A DNA stretch of 64,000 bases from Halobacillus salinarum (GTDB lineage Bacteria > Bacillota > Bacilli > Bacillales > Halobacillaceae): contig NZ_CP095073.1 of NCBI RefSeq assembly GCF_022919095.1, forward strand, positions 744,001-808,000, read 5' to 3'. Below the pieces are notes generated by a model, which was not told the DNA's origin, made no database searches, and was given only the letters and a program-made list of their open reading frames with translations. Shown piece after piece: positions 8,524 to 17,333 of this stretch. The position numbers were made by a program, and so were the translations under genes. Numbering within the stretch: position 1 is the first letter of the stretch; each line of letters begins with the position of its first letter.

Positions 8524-9837
8524 ATGATGGATCAACAAGAGAAAATGCATGATTTAATCGGGGTTGGAATAGGGCCGTTTAATTTGTCCTTGTCAGCTTT
8601 GCTTGACGAAATCGAAGATGTCAGCAAGGTTTTTTTCGAACAGAAGGAGCAATTTAATTGGCATCCAGGGATGTTAATTGAAGGTACAAAAATGCAAGTG
8701 CCGTTTATTGCGGATCTTGTAACGATGGCTGACCCTACCAACAAATACAGTTTTCTTAACTACATCAGTAAAAATGACAGAATGTATCAATTTTATTTTC
8801 TTCAGCGGCTCGACATCCCGCGCAGGGAATACAACGATTACTGTCAGTGGGTGGCAAACCAGCTTGAGAGCTGCCGGTTTAACCACAGGGTTACCGATAT
8901 CAGGCATATAAAAGATAATGGAGAATATTTCGAAGTGGCTGTTCATGATCTTGCTAAAGATGAAACGTCTGTCTATCGGGCAAGGAATCTCGTCATGGGG
9001 ACGGGGAGTGTACCGGTCATGCCTAAGTCGTTTAGAGGGCTTCCTAAACAGGATGTCTTTCATACAGCTGATTTCCTTCCTAATCAGGAGCGCTGCCGGG
9101 CGGCGAATTCTGTAACCGTTGTCGGTTCAGGACAAAGTGCGGCGGAGACTTTCCGTGAGCTTTTGAAGGAACAGCGGGATTGCGGATTCCGTTTAGATTG
9201 GATTACTCGTTCAGCGGGCTTTGCCTCGATGGAAGAATCCAAACTCAGCCTTGAACACTTTTCCCCGGATTATGTGAATTACTTTTATCAACTGCCTCAG
9301 CACCAGAAAGAGGAAATCTTTGCGAATCAAGGGCTTTATTATAAAGGCATCAGCAACCATACGATTAACGATATTTATAACTTGCTGTATGAGTATTCGA
9401 TTGGTCAGGAAGAACTGCAAGTCGGCTTACAGGTACTCAGTGAGGTAAGAGATATTCAGCCTAAGAATGAGGGTAACGGCTATGAACTTACGTGTTATCA
9501 TTGGCAAAAGAAAGAAGAATTTACACATGAAAGTGATATTGTCATAGCAGCCACCGGGTATAAGCCTTACGTGCCGGACTTTGTCCATCACCTTGAAGAC
9601 TTCCTGGAATGGGATGATGACGGCCGCTACAAAGTGACGTCAGATTACCGTTTAAAGAAACAGAAAACGACAGAGAATGAGATTTATGTGCATAGCGGCA
9701 TTTCCCATACACACGGGGTAGGCTCTACCAATTTAGGACTCTCTGTTCACCGTAATAAGGTGATCATTAATCATTTATTAGGGCGGGAAGTCTATCCACT
9801 TCCAAAACAAAGCATCTTCCAGTCCTTTACTGTTTAA
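8524..9837 (+). CDS. Lysine/ornithine N-monooxygenase (IucD/SidA/PvdA family)
   Basis: A 437-residue flavin-dependent N-hydroxylase that adds oxygen to the side-chain amine of lysine or ornithine, the first step of hydroxamate siderophore synthesis. Seen are the FAD-binding motif GVGIGPFNLSLSAL near the N-terminus, WHPGMLIEGTKMQVPFIADL, MADPTNKYSFLNY, the NADPH-binding VVGSGQSAAE near residue 197, and the ATGYKPY motif near residue 345. The sequence is closest in feel to lysine N6-hydroxylases (IucD). No NIS synthetase, NRPS or siderophore transporter gene is adjacent, and I see no clear Fur box upstream, so the partner genes must be elsewhere if it makes a siderophore. Confidence 0.88.
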   Translation: MMDQQEKMHDLIGVGIGPFNLSLSALLDEIEDVSKVFFEQKEQFNWHPGMLIEGTKMQVPFIADLVTMADPTNKYSFLNYISKNDRMYQFYFLQRLDIPRREYNDYCQWVANQLESCRFNHRVTDIRHIKDNGEYFEVAVHDLAKDETSVYRARNLVMGTGSVPVMPKSFRGLPKQDVFHTADFLPNQERCRAANSVTVVGSGQSAAETFRELLKEQRDCGFRLDWITRSAGFASMEESKLSLEHFSPDYVNYFYQLPQHQKEEIFANQGLYYKGISNHTINDIYNLLYEYSIGQEELQVGLQVLSEVRDIQPKNEGNGYELTCYHWQKKEEFTHESDIVIAATGYKPYVPDFVHHLEDFLEWDDDGRYKVTSDYRLKKQKTTENEIYVHSGISHTHGVGSTNLGLSVHRNKVIINHLLGREVYPLPKQSIFQSFTV

Positions 9838-9840
9838 AAA

Positions 9841-9868
9841 AGCTCAGCGATCTTCGCTGGCTTTTTTT
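9841..9868 (+). terminator. Rho-independent terminator of the N-monooxygenase gene
   Basis: Arms AGCTCAGCGA (9841-9850) and TCGCTGGCT (9854-9862) are followed by a run of seven T directly after the stop codon. Confidence 0.85.
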
Positions 9869-9984
9869 GCTTATTACTTTTTAACGAATGGGTTCCAATC
9901 ATGATTTTGGTAGTACGGTTACGGCTGTTGGAATACAAAATTTATTTAAGGTTTACTTATGAGAAGGAAAAGGAGAGGTTGATA

Positions 9985-10772
9985 TTGCCGGATCAATTTT
10001 ATTTCATTAACGCGTTTGCAAAAGCTGAGTTCATGGGAAACCCTGCCGTTATCGTCATATTGGAAAGTAACCGGTCGGATGAATGGCTGCAAAAGACTGC
10101 CGCAGAATTTAACCAGCCGATCACCTCTTTTTTAATAAAGGAAGAAAACGATTATCAGCTTCGCTGGTTTACGCCTGTGAAGGAATTAACCCTATGCGGC
10201 CATGGCACGTTAGGAGCAGCATTTGTCTTATGGAATGATGGCTTTCATTCGAGACAGGAACCGATCTATTTTCAAACCAAGGGCGGAAAACTAAAAGCCG
10301 GACTAAGGGAGGGTCAGGTTATCCTTACCCTTGATCTTAAACCAGTCCGTGAAGTGGAAGTCACGCCTGAGCTTAAACAGGTGGTCGATTATCCGATTCA
10401 CAAAGCGGCATGGGCAGGAGACCGTTACATCATTGAGTTTGAGAAGGAAGAAATGGTCTACCGGGCGCGGCCGATTATAGAGACGGTAGAGGAGTTGAAG
10501 GGGGCTGGTCTTGTTATTACAAGCAAAGGGAAACCACCGTATGATTTTATCTCCCGTTATTTTGCCCCAAGCTCGGCATTACAGAAGATTTCGTCACTGG
10601 CTCTGCCCATTGTGCTTTAGCTTCCTATTGGAGTGAGAAACTGAACAAGCGGGAGTTTTATGCTTATCAGGCTTCTGAACGTGGTGGTGTATTAAATCTG
10701 CAAATAATCGGAAAGCAATTGGAAGTTGCAGGAATATGCCAGCCTATTGCAAATGGAGAACTTGCCATTTAA
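9985..10772 (+). CDS. PhzF family isomerase (frameshifted as sequenced)
   Basis: Encodes a PhzF/YddE family protein of about 262 residues once one base is restored. The N-terminal half shows FYFINAFAKAEFMGNPAVIV with the catalytic Glu region, and LTLCGHGTLGAAFVLW. The reading frame then breaks at a C run (10565-10568) and stops early at 10620. With one extra C the sequence reads FAPKLGITEDFVTGSAHCAL, the classic second PhzF motif, and continues to the stop at 10772. The start is TTG at 9985 behind AGGAGAGG. The substrate is unknown; these proteins are isomerases of small acids. This is either a sequencing undercall or a very recent pseudogene. Confidence 0.82.
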
Positions 10773-10810
10773 CCGAGCGGGACCTCCTGTAGTGTAGCCG
10801 GAATAAAAAG

Positions 10811-10851
10811 GGACAGCAAATCATACTCTTTTTTTGAAAAGGGGGCTGTCC
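10811..10851 (+). promoter_or_regulatory. Hairpin in leader of DUF1259 gene
   Basis: Perfect 7-bp arms GGACAGC (10811-10817) and GCTGTCC (10845-10851) enclose an A/T-rich loop with a run of seven T. The 3' arm overlaps the only purine-rich ribosome binding site candidate (AAAAGGGGG) of the next gene, so it could affect its translation. It could also be a remnant terminator of phzF. Confidence 0.4.
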
Positions 10852-10856
10852 GTTAG

Positions 10857-11264
10857 ATGAACGATAAGCTTGCGATTTGTGAACAGTTTGGTCATATTAT
10901 TGGTGGAAAAGGTAAAATGGAGAACGGGGTATGTTCTGTAAATTTACACAGAAAGATGAAGGTGTTCGTCCAAGGCAGGCAAAGTACGTCTGTATTACCT
11001 GCAGGAGCCGTTTTTGAATCGATGGACAACGAAGGAAATGCTCTTAATTTAGCTGAAATCGCTATTCTACAGGAAGAAATACCTTCATTCACTCAAGCGG
11101 CTGTCCAGCAAGGCTTAATCATCAGCGCCCTTCATAATCATTGGATTTTTATCACTCCTTTTATTTTGTATATTCATCTACAATCCGTAGAACCACCGCT
11201 TTCCTTTGCTAAAAAGCTCAGGTATGCTTTGAGTCACCTGACCAGCTACCCCGTTCAGCAATAA
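10857..11264 (+). CDS. DUF1259 domain protein (LppY/LpqO-like)
   Basis: A 135-residue single-domain protein resembling the DUF1259 repeat found in mycobacterial LpqO and in Bacillus proteins. The family layout is visible: FGHIIGGKGKMENGVCSVNL, then HRKMKVFVQG, and a C-terminal ALHNHW segment followed by a hydrophobic strand. Only one copy of the domain is present, whereas many homologues have two, and there is no signal peptide, so it is probably cytoplasmic. The function is not known. It is followed by tandem hairpins. Confidence 0.65.
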   Translation: MNDKLAICEQFGHIIGGKGKMENGVCSVNLHRKMKVFVQGRQSTSVLPAGAVFESMDNEGNALNLAEIAILQEEIPSFTQAAVQQGLIISALHNHWIFITPFILYIHLQSVEPPLSFAKKLRYALSHLTSYPVQQ

Positions 11265-11339
11265 AATGAAGGAAGCTCGGGCGTTCGTCCGTGGAAAGCG
11301 AAGTGATAGTTTTGTCCCCACGGGCATAAAAAAACATCT

Positions 11340-11365
11340 TAGAGAAACCCCATGTCGTTTCTCTA
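11340..11365 (+). other. Hairpin upstream of terminator
   Basis: Perfect 8-bp arms TAGAGAAA (11340-11347) and TTTCTCTA (11358-11365), placed just before a second, T-tailed hairpin. The preceding bases (about 11276-11320) contain a fragment, CCGTGGAAAGCGAAGTGAT, that looks like a scrap of a dispersed intergenic repeat. Confidence 0.5.
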
Positions 11366-11375
11366 CAAGCTGAGA

Positions 11376-11408
11376 AGCACTTTCTCTAGAGAGTGCTCCT
11401 TTTTTTTA
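11376..11408 (+). terminator. Rho-independent terminator
   Basis: Arms AGCACTTTCTCT (11376-11387) and AGAGAGTGCT (11388-11397) are followed by a run of eight or more T. It separates the DUF1259 gene from the two-component system. Confidence 0.8.
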
Positions 11409-11521
11409 TTAATCGTTAAAAAGGTAGGAAAAGATATAAAAAAGAGACGGATGTTTATAAAAAATTAAGATTTAGGCGGTATCATAGAATCAAACCAAGC
11501 TTGAACAAAGAAGGTGCGCTG

Positions 11522-12946
11522 ATGTCAATACGGAAACGGTTAATCTTGTCCCATATAGCAATGGTAGCAATGCCAGTGATTTTTTTTATTTTGACGGCAG
11601 CTGTACTCTTGTTTCTATTCTTCGGTGAATCGCAGCCTTTTTGGTGGACATCAAGTGGAGGGGAGGAAAAGGCAAGTCAGGAGTTTAACCATTTGAAAAA
11701 GACAGCTTCCTTGAATCCTCACAAACTCCTGGAGCGTACATTTATCAATGAAGCTGGGGAAACCCTCTCCAACCAGGGCGCAGCCTTGCTGATAAGAAAG
11801 GGAGGCAGCATCGTGTACCGTTCCTCAAAGCTTGAAAAAGTAAGCGTAGATGAACTTCCTGCCTTTGGACTTGAGAATGAGAACCGCCCGATTCATCGTA
11901 TTCATGGACGGTTATTTTCATTGCAAAGCTACGACTTTTACTTTAGTGACGGCTCTGCTGGTACTCTTTTACTGCTGCGGGATGCCAGCTTTATAAAAAA
12001 GTTTTTCCCCATTTTGTTCGGTAGTTTAGTTATGATGTTAATCATTACGAATGGGGTGTTGTCTTATTTTGTTTCTAAAAGTATTTTGACGCCAGTGAGC
12101 AGTTTAAGAAAAGGGGCAGAAGAAATCAGACAGGGAAATTTAGATTATCAGATCGAAAAGTTTCGCAATGATGAACTAGGAGAGCTGTGTGAAGCCTTCG
12201 AGGCAATGAGGCAGCAATTAAAGCAATCAACTGAAGTACAGCTTCAATACGAAGAAAATCGAAAAGAGCTGATTGCTAATATTACACACGATTTGAAAAC
12301 CCCAATAACATCGATAAAAGGTTATGTAGAAGGGATTCGAGATGGTGTGGCCAGTTCACCTGAAAAAATGGACAGGTACACACAAACCATTTTCACGAAA
12401 GCAGATGAAATGGATCGCTTAATCGACGAGCTTTTCTTATATTCTAAATTAGACCTGAAGCGTGTACCGTTTCAGTTCGAAACCATTGATTTAAGAAGCT
12501 TTTTCCAAGACTATCTTGAAGACCTCCAGTTGGAATTGCCTCAGCAGAATACGCGGATTTATTTTGACGACAACCCGTCTGAAGACTACTCGGCGGTTGC
12601 AGACCGTGATAACTTGAAGCGGGTGGTAAACAATATTATTCAAAACAGTTTGAAATATATGGATAAAGATGAAAAGCACATTGAAATTAAGCTTGAACAT
12701 AAAAAAGAGTTCGTACTGACTGCCATTCAAGATAACGGGAAAGGGATGGATGGAAACACCATCCGACAGTTATTTGAACGGTTTTACCGCGGGGATCCTT
12801 CAAGAAATAAGGACACAGGCGGCAGCGGGCTTGGGATGGCAATTGCCAAACGTATTATCGAAGAACATGGAGGAGATATCTGGGCGGAGAGTGAATTAGG
12901 TAAAGGAACAACGATATTTTTCACATTAAAAAGTTCACGGAAATAA
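11522..12946 (+). CDS. Membrane sensor histidine kinase with HAMP domain
   Basis: A 474-residue sensor kinase. Two membrane helices (about residues 10-35 and 160-185) flank an extracytoplasmic sensor domain of about 125 residues. A HAMP linker follows (SKSILTPVSSLRKGAEEI), then the HisKA domain with phospho-acceptor His256 (ANITHDLKTPITSIKGY), and an HATPase domain with N box NIIQNSLKYM, G1 box DNGKGM and G2 box GGSGLGMAIAKRI. An ATG at 11522 with an AAGGTG site is preferred over an in-frame TTG seven codons upstream. The partner regulator follows after 9 bp. The stimulus is unknown. Confidence 0.92.
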   Translation: MSIRKRLILSHIAMVAMPVIFFILTAAVLLFLFFGESQPFWWTSSGGEEKASQEFNHLKKTASLNPHKLLERTFINEAGETLSNQGAALLIRKGGSIVYRSSKLEKVSVDELPAFGLENENRPIHRIHGRLFSLQSYDFYFSDGSAGTLLLLRDASFIKKFFPILFGSLVMMLIITNGVLSYFVSKSILTPVSSLRKGAEEIRQGNLDYQIEKFRNDELGELCEAFEAMRQQLKQSTEVQLQYEENRKELIANITHDLKTPITSIKGYVEGIRDGVASSPEKMDRYTQTIFTKADEMDRLIDELFLYSKLDLKRVPFQFETIDLRSFFQDYLEDLQLELPQQNTRIYFDDNPSEDYSAVADRDNLKRVVNNIIQNSLKYMDKDEKHIEIKLEHKKEFVLTAIQDNGKGMDGNTIRQLFERFYRGDPSRNKDTGGSGLGMAIAKRIIEEHGGDIWAESELGKGTTIFFTLKSSRK

Positions 12947-12955
12947 GGTGATTCC

Positions 12956-13642
12956 ATGAAAAGAATACTCATCGTTGAAGATGAACAGACCATCGCAGAA
13001 CTGGAAAAGGATTATTTAGAGGTGGAGGGATTTCAAGCAGAAATAGTGGCCTCAGGCACAGAGGGGCTTCATAAGGCGGTTAAAGAGGATTATCAATTAA
13101 TCCTGCTTGATGTCATGCTTCCTGGAATGGATGGTTTTGAGATCTGCAGGAAAATTAGACAGGAAAGGGATATTCCCATTTTGATGATTACAGCTAAAAG
13201 AGAGGACATCGATAAGATCAGGGGTCTCGGGATCGGAGCAGATGATTACATTGTCAAACCATTCAGTCCCAGTGAGCTGGTCGCCCGCGTCAAAGCCCAT
13301 TTGGCAAGGTATGAACGGCTGGTAACCAAAGAAAAGCCGAAGGACATTCTGCAGATCAGGGGGTTAGTGATCGACAGCGCCTCACGCAGGGTGCACGTAA
13401 ATCAAGAGGAAGTGACTCTAACTACCAGAGAATTTGACCTTCTTTTTTTCCTGGCTTCTCATCCGGACCGTGTGTTTGCCAAGGATCATATATTCGAGCG
13501 GATATGGGGGCTGGATTCTATGGGGGATATGGCAACAGTGACTGTTCACGTAAGAAAAATACGTGAAAAAATCGAAGCAGATACATCGCATCCCCAGTAT
13601 ATTGAAACGGTGTGGGGAGCAGGTTATCGATTCAAAAGTTAA
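12956..13642 (+). CDS. OmpR/PhoB family response regulator
   Basis: A 228-residue response regulator. The receiver domain has the acidic pair in VEDEQ, the phospho-acceptor Asp in LLDVMLPGMDG (about residue 52), the Thr in ITAKRE and the Lys in IVKPFSPSEL. The C-terminal winged-helix domain shows LTTREFDLLFFLASHPDRVF and TVTVHVRKIREKIE, with the typical ending ETVWGAGYRF. It lies 9 bp after the histidine kinase gene and is its likely partner. The kinase-first order is less common than regulator-first. Targets are unknown; the next gene, a membrane protein, is a candidate. Confidence 0.95.
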   Translation: MKRILIVEDEQTIAELEKDYLEVEGFQAEIVASGTEGLHKAVKEDYQLILLDVMLPGMDGFEICRKIRQERDIPILMITAKREDIDKIRGLGIGADDYIVKPFSPSELVARVKAHLARYERLVTKEKPKDILQIRGLVIDSASRRVHVNQEEVTLTTREFDLLFFLASHPDRVFAKDHIFERIWGLDSMGDMATVTVHVRKIREKIEADTSHPQYIETVWGAGYRFKS

Positions 13643-13736
13643 ATTTAATAAATCGTTTAGATTTCTTTTAGGACGTGTTTAGAAATGGTCCATATCCTGT
13701 AATCATAGATAGCTTATGAGACAGGAGATGGCAGGC

Positions 13737-14243
13737 ATGAAATACCTTTCACTTAAACCTAAGAGATGGCTGGTAACCTTTCATTTAATTTTTGCAGCGA
13801 TATTATTTGGAATCACCGTAGGTTTTCTAGTTTTAAGTATTACAGCTGCTGCTACAAAAGATGGAACTATTTTAAAAGGGTGCTACTCCAGTATGTACAT
13901 TCTTTCAACTACCTCGCTGCGGGTGTCAACGATCGGAACAGTAGTTACCGGTATTGCGCTATCAATTTGGACAAAATGGGGACTCTTTAAATTTTATTGG
14001 ATCATCGTGAAAGAAGTATTAACGCTTATTTCAATTGGGTTAGGACTGATCGGAATGCTGATCTGGACCCGTGAAGCTTTTCATATCAGTGCAGGAGCAG
14101 GAATGGCAGCGATGGAGAATTCTGACTTCCTTGTGAATCGACTTCAACTCTTCTTTGGAATTATCCTTCAAATTATTTCCTTGGCAGTGATGATGATCCT
14201 TTCGGTGTTTAAACCATGGGGCCAAAGAAAAAGAGCCGATTGA
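13737..14243 (+). CDS. Unrecognised integral membrane protein
   Basis: A 168-residue protein with four hydrophobic segments (about residues 15-38, 55-75, 87-108 and 130-155). I do not recognise a family; no catalytic motif is visible. The gene follows the two-component pair by about 95 bp on the same strand, so it may be under that system's control, which is inference. The ATG at 13737 is nine bases after AGGAG; the in-frame ATG at 13716 has no ribosome binding site and is rejected. Confidence 0.75.
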   Translation: MKYLSLKPKRWLVTFHLIFAAILFGITVGFLVLSITAAATKDGTILKGCYSSMYILSTTSLRVSTIGTVVTGIALSIWTKWGLFKFYWIIVKEVLTLISIGLGLIGMLIWTREAFHISAGAGMAAMENSDFLVNRLQLFFGIILQIISLAVMMILSVFKPWGQRKRAD

Positions 14244-14296
14244 TTCGTTTATAGTCAGGTTTTGTGAGGAATGAAAGGCTTGAAGGAGGGACGAAC

Positions 14297-14743
14297 ATGG
14301 GGTTTGACTATGACTTGGATTTTGACAGCGTTGATTTTCGACAACAACCGGAGCTTTATCGTGTCGGCCGTGGAGAACAAGGAGTCCTGCTTGTAGAACC
14401 TTATAAAAGTGAAATTCTCCCATATTGGCGCTTTAAAACACCAGAGGACGCCGCTGAGTCTGCTTGTAAAATCTTTGAGTTATTTGAAGCATACAAAAAT
14501 CGAGAAGACTTGGTAGGAATGGATATGGCCCGTAAATTTATACAAATGGGTTATACTCGATCACGCCGCTATGCGAATTTTAAAGGCGGGAAAAAATACG
14601 ATACCAATGGAAACGGCAAGGAAAGACATATAGATGATGAAAAAGCAGAATCTGCAAGAATTTTTGAAGACATGTGGAAAAGAGTCCGTACAGATGAAAT
14701 CTATTTGTCGAAAAAGAAGGAGCATCAAAAGAAATATGGATGA
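14297..14743 (+). CDS. DUF4385-type protein
   Basis: A 148-residue soluble protein. I associate it with the DUF4385 family by the N-terminal DYDLDFDSVDFRQQPELYRV and the central segment MDMARKFIQMGYTRSRRYAN, with conserved aromatic and basic residues. No enzymatic role is established. The ATG at 14297 has a strong GAAGGAGG site. The next gene starts 14 bases after the stop and uses a ribosome binding site that directly follows it, so the two are likely a pair. Confidence 0.65.
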   Translation: MGFDYDLDFDSVDFRQQPELYRVGRGEQGVLLVEPYKSEILPYWRFKTPEDAAESACKIFELFEAYKNREDLVGMDMARKFIQMGYTRSRRYANFKGGKKYDTNGNGKERHIDDEKAESARIFEDMWKRVRTDEIYLSKKKEHQKKYG

Positions 14744-14757
14744 GGAGGTCAAAGGAA

Positions 14758-15696
14758 ATGGAAATATCTCATAAGACTTTTCATCGTTCCGCTGCTTGGA
14801 TTCATCGAAATGCCCGCCCTTTAGAAGCAGCCAGATGGCAGCATTCCTTTGCAAATGGAAGCAGGGAAGAGGTCATTCGAGTGCTGGCTTCCTTCCAAAA
14901 TGATGATGGCGGGTTTGGTCACGGCATCGAACCAGATTTCTGGCTGCCTAAATCTAGTCCGATGGCCACATGGGCAGCGGGACAGGTATTGGTCGAAGCA
15001 AATGCAGAGGCTGATGAACAAGTGGTCCACTCTCTTCTTGATTATTTGATGAATGCTTCCAAACAGGAGGGGGCCATGTGGAGCTCGGTACTCCCGGAAA
15101 ATAATCAGTATCCTCATGCCCCGTGGTGGCATTGGCGCGAAGGTGTACAATCCAATTGGATGTATAATCCGAGTGTTGAGCTTGCCGCCTTTCTAATCCA
15201 CTGGTCACCTGAGAGATCTTCAACAGCAAAAACGGGCTGGACCGCTCTGAAAAAAGCCATCGTGTATGTAAAATCGGTCGATGACATGGATATGCATGAA
15301 ATTAACAATTTCCAGAAGGCACTTGATCTACTTGAGGACCACCGGCAGTTGTTTGAAGAAACGATGGATTCTTCTTTAGAAGAAGCACAGAATAAAGTGA
15401 ATCAGCTTGCCTATGATTGTGCAAACCACTCGCCTTCGGAATGGCTGGCAGGTTATCAGGCCATGCCTCTTGATTTCGTTGACGGCCCTCATCATCCTTT
15501 ATGTAAAAAATTTGGGACGCTCTTAGACAAAAACCTCGATTTTTATATCGAGCAATTAAACCAGGAAGGAATTTGGGATGTATCATGGGAATGGGAAGAT
15601 TATGACCGTGAATTTGCGGTAGCAAAAAGACAGTGGCAAGGGATACTCACCTTGAAAAGATATCAACTGCTGCGGTCATTTGGCCGGATCTCCTAG
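14758..15696 (+). CDS. Alpha/alpha-toroid-like protein of unknown function
   Basis: A 312-residue soluble protein. Near residue 50 it has FQNDDGGFGHGIEPDFWLP, which resembles the QnxDGGFG turn of the prenyltransferase/squalene-cyclase repeat, suggesting an (alpha/alpha) toroid fold. Other conserved-looking stretches are NNQYPHAPWWHW and WDVSWEWEDYDREFAVA. The chosen ATG at 14758 has a GGAGGTC site, against ATG 14740 upstream which overlaps the previous gene. The reaction is unknown; substrate binding by aromatic residues is a guess. It forms a pair with the DUF4385-type gene. Confidence 0.7.
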   Translation: MEISHKTFHRSAAWIHRNARPLEAARWQHSFANGSREEVIRVLASFQNDDGGFGHGIEPDFWLPKSSPMATWAAGQVLVEANAEADEQVVHSLLDYLMNASKQEGAMWSSVLPENNQYPHAPWWHWREGVQSNWMYNPSVELAAFLIHWSPERSSTAKTGWTALKKAIVYVKSVDDMDMHEINNFQKALDLLEDHRQLFEETMDSSLEEAQNKVNQLAYDCANHSPSEWLAGYQAMPLDFVDGPHHPLCKKFGTLLDKNLDFYIEQLNQEGIWDVSWEWEDYDREFAVAKRQWQGILTLKRYQLLRSFGRIS

Positions 15697-15826
15697 CAAT
15701 GATGCCGCTTTTTGTAAGAAGATAGATGCCTTCTCGACAAAACTTCTTATAGCATTCATAGATTTTTCTGGACTATAATTAACCTCGTTACCAAACATTG
15801 ACAAAATTGTGACGGAGGAAAAGTCT

Positions 15827-17301
15827 ATGAAAAAGCTCGTGTGTACAATTTTATTTATCCTTGTATTTCTTCCTTTCCAAAAAGCAGAAGCAGCAGAAAA
15901 ATTGGGAGCTGATTATGAACATATCAAAGCAGAAATCAATCTAGAGACGTCTGATGCCGACGACTCGATAGAATTCTCAAAGCACGCTGCAAAAAAAGCG
16001 GCTAAGCTTAAAGAATTGCTGTCACCTTCACCATCGTCTGCTCCAAAATTCCAATTGCTCGGAGAGATGCTGGAAAAAGAACCGAATGACAGCCTGGATC
16101 AAGCCAATTCATTAAGATTGGATGATTACGTTTATGGCTCCTTCTCCTATGAGGATTTGGATATGTATAAGGTGGAGATCAGCGAGCCCGGAGATTTATA
16201 CATAACTGCGGCAGCCGACTATAACATTGACCTTGGCTATCTTTTATTAGACAGCAGCGGAGAGGTGGTTGAGTTAACCTCCTATTATTATGAGGATCAC
16301 GTTTATTCGCAAACGTATTCGGTTGAACCCGGCGTCTATTATATTCAAGCCCTGGATTTAAATGGAGGGGGGGCAGATGGTGCTTATGTCCTTTCTGCTT
16401 ATTTCTTTGGAGAGACTCCGCAAAAAGAAGTATGGAGAATTAATGGCGCAGACCGCTATGAAACGGCGATTGAAATTGCTGAAAACGGCTGGTTTGAAGG
16501 TGCCGATACAATCATTCTTGCGAGAGGCTTTAATTTTCCGGATGCCCTTGCAGGGGCCCCGTTAGCTTATAGACTTGATGCGCCTATCCTGTTAAATCCG
16601 AAAGACAAGCTGCATCCAAAAGTGAGAGATGCGATTCGGGAGTTTGGTGCATCCAAAGTAATTATTCTTGGAGGCACAGGGGCTATATCGGCAAGCGTGG
16701 AGAAGGAACTAAAAGATAAACTACATGTTAAGACAAAGAGAATCGGCGGTACCAATCGATACGAGACAGCTGGCAAAATAGCTGACGAATTAGGGTATTA
16801 TGATTCTGCTGTCTTAGCATATGGAGGAAATTATCCGGATGCCTTGTCGATTGCTTCCTATGCTGCAGTAAACGGGATGCCGGTTTTACTGACAGAAAAG
16901 AACAACGTGCCAAAAGCAACAACGATCTCCCTTGAAGGAGTCGATGACACCATTATCGTCGGCGGAAGCGGAGTAATCAGCAATCAAGTGAAGAATGAGA
17001 TTCAAGCTCATCACCCTGTTAGAATTGCGGGGAAAAACAGGTATGATACTTCTGCTCAAATTGTGGAGCAGTTAGGCATGGATGCCTACTTTATGACGGT
17101 TGCTACAGGGGAAAGCTATGCTGACGCTTTAACAGGATCTGTCCTGGCAGCCAAATGGCAGGAGCCGCTCGTTCTTGTAAAAAAAGATGAAATACCAAAA
17201 GAAGTGAAGAATTTAATGGAAGAAAATAACTCCTCCTATTTCACCATTCTTGGGGAAGAGGAGCCGTATCGACTTCTGTGGAAAAACAGCTGGTTCAATA
17301 A
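15827..17301 (+). CDS. Secreted cell-wall-binding protein with PPC and three CW_binding_2 repeats (frameshifted at the 3' end)
   Basis: An exported protein of about 491 residues after correction. It has a signal peptide (MKKLVCTILFILVFLPF, cut near AEA). A pre-peptidase C-terminal (PPC) beta-sandwich begins at EPNDSLDQANSLRLDDYVYG. Three cell-wall-binding repeats follow, each opened by an R-I-x-G-x-x-R-Y-[ED]-T motif (RINGADRYET, RIGGTNRYET, RIAGKNRYDT). No catalytic domain is left over. At the G run 17252-17255 the frame slips; adding one G gives ILGGRGAVSTSVEKQLVQ and a TAA at 17301, two bases before a terminator. Without correction the frame runs through that terminator to 17338. Confidence 0.87.
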
Positions 17302-17303
17302 CT

Positions 17304-17333
17304 GGTGCGCGCCATTGTGGCCGCACCTTTTTT
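17304..17333 (+). terminator. Rho-independent terminator
   Basis: GGTGCG (17304-17309) pairs with CGCACC (17322-17327), extended by an inner GCC/GGC, followed by six T. It sits right after the corrected stop of the cell-wall-binding gene, which supports the frame correction. Confidence 0.88.

Noticed and set aside
10857-11264. DUF1259 gene as a second fragment of phzF
   Set aside because: The phzF sequence is already complete to 10772 after the one-base correction, and the following protein has its own family pattern.
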